From contig NZ_JAIBLJ010000001.1 in assembly GCF_020179385.1 (NCBI RefSeq), forward strand, positions 248,001 to 312,000: a stretch of DNA of 64,000 nt. Reading direction: 5' to 3'. The translations under genes and the position numbers were made by a program. Source of the stretch: Alkalihalobacillus sp. YIM B00296 (GTDB lineage: Bacteria; Bacillota; Bacilli; Bacillales; Fictibacillaceae). Shown piece after piece: positions 61,121 through 64,000 of this stretch. Within the stretch, counting starts at the first letter, position 1. Every line of letters begins with the position of its first letter. The notes beneath the pieces are model-generated. The model had not been told where the DNA came from, did not search any database, and worked only from the letters and a program-made list of their open reading frames with translations.

Positions 61121-62916
61121 TTTGGAGAAGTGTAGTAGGAAAGCTTTGGGGCACCATCCTTCTGCTTGTTTCCGTGGTCCTCTTCATCTTAACCGTACTG
61201 TTGATGCAATTCTTCGAGAATTTCATTGTCGATAATGCGAAGAAACAACTTTCCCAATTGGAAGATTCACTGGTGGAAATCATCCAAAGTGATCAACGAT
61301 TTGATGAGGCAAAGGATACGATATCCAGCCTAGTCGATGCACACTCAAGCAACATTGTCATCCTCAGTGATCGTACTCAGTATTCCCATTCTTCTGAGCA
61401 AACTGATCTATCCCAACTCCCTTACTCGCTGTTCCGTGAAGACCCGAAATTATCCAGAGTGCTTAAAAATGGTGAAACAGTGAGTGTCCAAGGGGATTTT
61501 CCTATTCAAAAAGAGGATCAGACAGAACACAATGAAATCCTGATCGTCGGTAAACCTGTCCAACTTTCCGATAATGAACAAGGTGCGGTGTTCATCTATC
61601 AATCATTGGAGTTGATCGAAGAGACAAATCAAAAAGCGAAGCAGATCATCTTCTTATCAGCAGGGATTGCAATCATACTTACTACGATTTTTGCCTTCTT
61701 TTTATCAACAAGGATCACCTCCCCTCTTAGGAGGATGAGGGAAGCAGCCTTAGAGGTAACACAAGGTAAGTTCGATACGAAGGTTCCGATCCTGACTCAT
61801 GACGAGATTGGTGAACTGGCACTGTCATTTAATCGAATGGGGCGTAATTTGAAAAATAACATCAATGCGCTAAGTCAAGAGAAGGAGCAGTTGTCTAGTA
61901 TCTTAAGTAGTATGGCAGACGGGGTCATTACATTCGATCGTAAAGGGAAGATTCTCGTTACTAATCCTCCTGCAGAACGGTTCATCCAAGCCTGGTACTA
62001 TGAGCAGGGCATGGAAGAACGGGTAGGCGAGGAAGTTCCTGAACAGATCAATGACCTATTCCGGAATGTCGTAAGCCTTGAACGTGAACAAATGACTGAA
62101 ATCGATCTTCAAGGGAGAAGCTGGGTCGTCTTGATGACGCCGCTTTACAATCAATCAAATGTCCGGGGAGCTGTCGCGGTATTCCGGGATATGACGGAAG
62201 AACGCCAACATGATAAGTTGCGGAAGGATTTCATAGCCAATGTCTCCCACGAACTGAGGACTCCTATTTCAATGCTGCAGGGCTATAGTGAAGCTATAAT
62301 TGATGATATAGCCGGCACTGAGCAAGAAAAGAAGGATATCGCTCAGATCATTTATGATGAATCCCTTAGAATGGGACGCTTGGTCAATGAATTGCTCGAT
62401 CTTGCCCGGATGGAAGCAGGGCATGTATCCCTCAAGTTGATGGAAATCGATGTCAGGGAATTTTTTACAAGGGTTGTCCATAAATTCCAAGGGCTGGCCA
62501 GGGAAAGAGAGATCGACATTAAATTGAAGCTGCCAGGAACAGCTATAGATATTGAGGCCGACGCCGATCGATTGGAACAAGTGATGACGAACCTGATAGA
62601 CAATGCATTAAGACATACCAAAAAAGGCGGTACGGTAACGGTTGAGGTTACGAACCTTCCCAGTGGGCTGAACATTGAGATCAAGGATACAGGTTCAGGT
62701 ATTCCTAAGGAGGATCTCCCATTCGTCTTTGAACGCTTTTATAAAGCGGATAAAGCACGGACTAGAGGACGTTCGGGTACTGGTCTGGGACTTGCAATCG
62801 TCAAGAACATCATTGACGCCCACGGTGGAAAAATTTCTGTCCATAGTAAAATTGATGAAGGTACGACATTTTCATTCTTCATTCCACAAAAAAATAAGAA
62901 CGAGAATGGAAAATGA
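61117..62916 (+). CDS. resE: Sensor histidine kinase ResE
   Basis: 599-residue membrane sensor kinase. Two helices (about 9-30 and 173-193) enclose an external domain; then HAMP (about 194-246), a PAS domain (about 260-360), the phosphorylated His in FIANVSHELRTPISMLQGYS (about 380) and the ATPase N box (TNLIDNALRHTKKGGTV), G1 (IKDTGSGIPKEDLPFVFERF) and G2 (GRSGTGLGLAIVKNI). In B. subtilis the PAS domain responds to oxygen limitation and NO. Length is near the 589 of B. subtilis. Confidence 0.96.
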   Translation: MIWRSVVGKLWGTILLLVSVVLFILTVLLMQFFENFIVDNAKKQLSQLEDSLVEIIQSDQRFDEAKDTISSLVDAHSSNIVILSDRTQYSHSSEQTDLSQLPYSLFREDPKLSRVLKNGETVSVQGDFPIQKEDQTEHNEILIVGKPVQLSDNEQGAVFIYQSLELIEETNQKAKQIIFLSAGIAIILTTIFAFFLSTRITSPLRRMREAALEVTQGKFDTKVPILTHDEIGELALSFNRMGRNLKNNINALSQEKEQLSSILSSMADGVITFDRKGKILVTNPPAERFIQAWYYEQGMEERVGEEVPEQINDLFRNVVSLEREQMTEIDLQGRSWVVLMTPLYNQSNVRGAVAVFRDMTEERQHDKLRKDFIANVSHELRTPISMLQGYSEAIIDDIAGTEQEKKDIAQIIYDESLRMGRLVNELLDLARMEAGHVSLKLMEIDVREFFTRVVHKFQGLAREREIDIKLKLPGTAIDIEADADRLEQVMTNLIDNALRHTKKGGTVTVEVTNLPSGLNIEIKDTGSGIPKEDLPFVFERFYKADKARTRGRSGTGLGLAIVKNIIDAHGGKISVHSKIDEGTTFSFFIPQKNKNENGK

Positions 62917-63081
62917 CGATAAATCTTGTTCCATAGGTAACAGACACACGGAAGATTGCAATGAACCCGCTGCTTGTGTAATATTTTTATCGGTCATGTT
63001 ATAAAAAAATGCTTACCTCCATACGATATGATCGTGCCCTTGGCTTTTCCAGCACTGGATGATAGACTGTGGAGGTTTGAT

Positions 63082-63768
63082 ATGAAGAAAGTCCTAATGT
63101 TGTTCTTGGTAATGTTTTATGTTTTGTCATATATGGTGAATTCTGATATCGTATCTGCTAAGAGTCCAACGAAGGTCAAGCAGGAAATAAAATGGGACTG
63201 GCCGGTCGAAGGTGTGTTGACTGACCATTTCGGTACAAGAGAAGGAACTCATTTCGGTGTCGATATAGCTGCTAGAAAAGGAAAAGAGATACGCGTTGTG
63301 GAAAAAGGGATGATAACGAAATCCTATTATTCCGATTCTTATGGAAATGTCATTTTTGTCAAGCATCCGAATGGGATGGAAACCGTGTATGCCCATATGA
63401 GTGAACGCCTCTCTGAAGCAGGAGAGAAGGTAGAGAAAGGTTCAATCATCGGCCTGATCGGCAACACCGGTGAATCTAGAGGTGACCATCTGCATTTTGA
63501 AGTGCATCTGGAAGAATGGAATATACATAAAACCAACGCAGTAGATCCTCTTGCTTTTCTCACAGATGAACAAAGGGCAGCCAATGTCAATGCGCCACAT
63601 TTCGAAAAAAATGAAGAAGTCGCGATCACGATTACCGAAGGAGATACTTTATGGGGTATCTCGCAAAAGTATGATGTTTCAGTAAATAAACTGATGGGAT
63701 TGAACAATCTCCATACGAATTTGATCATCGTAGGACAAAAGTTATATATTTCGAAGGAGAAAACCTGA
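63082..63768 (+). CDS. Cell-wall endopeptidase-like protein: LytM (M23) domain plus LysM domain
   Basis: 228-residue exported protein. Signal peptide (about 1-26, cleaved near VSA-KSP) is followed by an M23 peptidase domain (about 40-160) with the zinc ligands HFGVDIAARKGKE (HxxxD) and GDHLHFEVHLEEW (HxH), and a C-terminal LysM domain (about 180-225, ITEGDTLWGISQKYDVSV). Such proteins cleave peptidoglycan cross-bridges at the surface. The ATG at 63082 has GGAGG 6 bases upstream; the open frame goes 36 codons further upstream without a ribosome site. The stretch 62917-63081 shows no other feature. Confidence 0.88.
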   Translation: MKKVLMLFLVMFYVLSYMVNSDIVSAKSPTKVKQEIKWDWPVEGVLTDHFGTREGTHFGVDIAARKGKEIRVVEKGMITKSYYSDSYGNVIFVKHPNGMETVYAHMSERLSEAGEKVEKGSIIGLIGNTGESRGDHLHFEVHLEEWNIHKTNAVDPLAFLTDEQRAANVNAPHFEKNEEVAITITEGDTLWGISQKYDVSVNKLMGLNNLHTNLIIVGQKLYISKEKT

Positions 63769-63802
63769 TTATCGACACAATAGGAGAGGAGAACAAAAGA
63801 AG

Positions 63803-64000
63803 ATGCGGACAGATTATCACAACCATTTAGAAAAAGGGACATTGACTCTGGATTATCTTACGAAGTTCACAGATAAAGCGGTGGAGGAAGGGATCGATCA
63901 TTTCGGTATATCCGAACATGCTTATCATTTTTATCAAACTGCAGATATCCTTTCTAACCCGTGGGTTGAAGCAAGGCGTTATTACGATATGGAAGACTAT
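63803..64000 (+). CDS. PHP-domain hydrolase (histidinol-phosphatase-like), cut by window end
   Basis: Only the first 66 codons are in the window. The opening RTDYHNHLEKGTLTLDYLTK has the first PHP metal motif (HxH), and GISEHAYHFYQT the second, so the protein is a PHP-type phosphoesterase of the HisJ kind. GGAGAGGAG lies 11 bases before the ATG. No histidine biosynthesis gene is next to it in the visible part, so the HisJ role is not certain. Function cannot be refined without the rest. Confidence 0.7.
   Translation, partial: MRTDYHNHLEKGTLTLDYLTKFTDKAVEEGIDHFGISEHAYHFYQTADILSNPWVEARRYYDMEDY

Noticed and set aside
62917-63081. tRNA or sRNA between resE and the LytM gene
   Set aside because: No cloverleaf, no T-arm consensus and no terminator was found.

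Overview
The window is one contiguous stretch of a chromosome from a low- to mid-GC, endospore-forming Gram-positive bacterium of the family Bacillaceae. This rests on near-orthologous matches to Bacillus subtilis proteins (SpoIIAA/AB, SigF, SpoVAA-AF, SpoIIM, DacF, DacB, SpmA/B, Fur, ResABCDE, ScpA/B, RibDEAHT), strong AGGAGG-type ribosome binding sites with frequent TTG/GTG starts, and Bacillus-type riboswitches and sigma-factor promoters. The genus cannot be fixed from sequence inspection alone.

Layout. 1-5.9 kb: the 3' end of fabI, a candidate structured sRNA on the minus strand, nagZ, an SOS-controlled uvrX-yolD pair, dispersed repeats, and guaC (minus) behind PurR boxes. 6-9.3 kb: a VanW-family protein, a YkgA-like amidinohydrolase (minus) and a broken CPA1 antiporter. 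9.4-13.4 kb: a YtrA/GntR-ABC transporter operon that ends in an ECF sigma factor. 13.4-14.5 kb: a gene-poor island holding a C-rich sRNA candidate, a complete type I toxin-antitoxin module with a 28-residue toxin, and a 265-bp MITE-like element. 14.5-16.4 kb: a TVP38-family membrane protein and a flavin oxidoreductase. 16.6-23.1 kb: a ketone-body/acetoacetate module (mvaB divergent from thiolase, CoA-transferase A and B, AtoE-type permease, second thiolase). 23.2 kb to the end: the conserved Bacillus block yqkF - mciZ - nudF - endoQ-like gene - spoIIM - fur - yqzK - xerD - drm - punA - punA2 - pdp - dacF - spoIIAA - spoIIAB - sigF - spoVAA to spoVAF - lysA - ppiB - ribDEAH - ribT - ypuF-like gene - scpA - scpB - unknown gene - yjcZ-like gene - bpsA - bpsB - dacB - spmA - spmB - rluB - resA to resE, followed by a LytM/LysM protein and the start of a PHP-domain gene.

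How the genes work together. The sporulation genes cover forespore sigma-F activation, the SpoVA dipicolinic-acid channel (behind a consensus sigma-G promoter), engulfment (SpoIIM), blocking of FtsZ in the mother cell (MciZ) and spore cortex and core maturation (DacB-SpmA-SpmB behind a sigma-E-like promoter). The nucleoside genes (drm, two PNP paralogues, pdp) form a complete nucleoside-to-pentose-phosphate salvage operon. Riboflavin synthesis sits behind an FMN riboswitch and lysA behind a lysine riboswitch. ResABC matures cytochrome c and ResDE senses respiration.

Items not obvious from large ORFs: the type I toxin-antitoxin locus (about 13.69-13.99 kb), mciZ (24.3 kb), a yjcZ-like peptide (51.6 kb), a 35-residue membrane peptide before ribT (48.5 kb), two candidate intergenic sRNAs, and operators for LexA, PurR, PerR, YtrA and possibly CcpA. 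No rRNA, tRNA, CRISPR array, prophage or transposase gene was seen.
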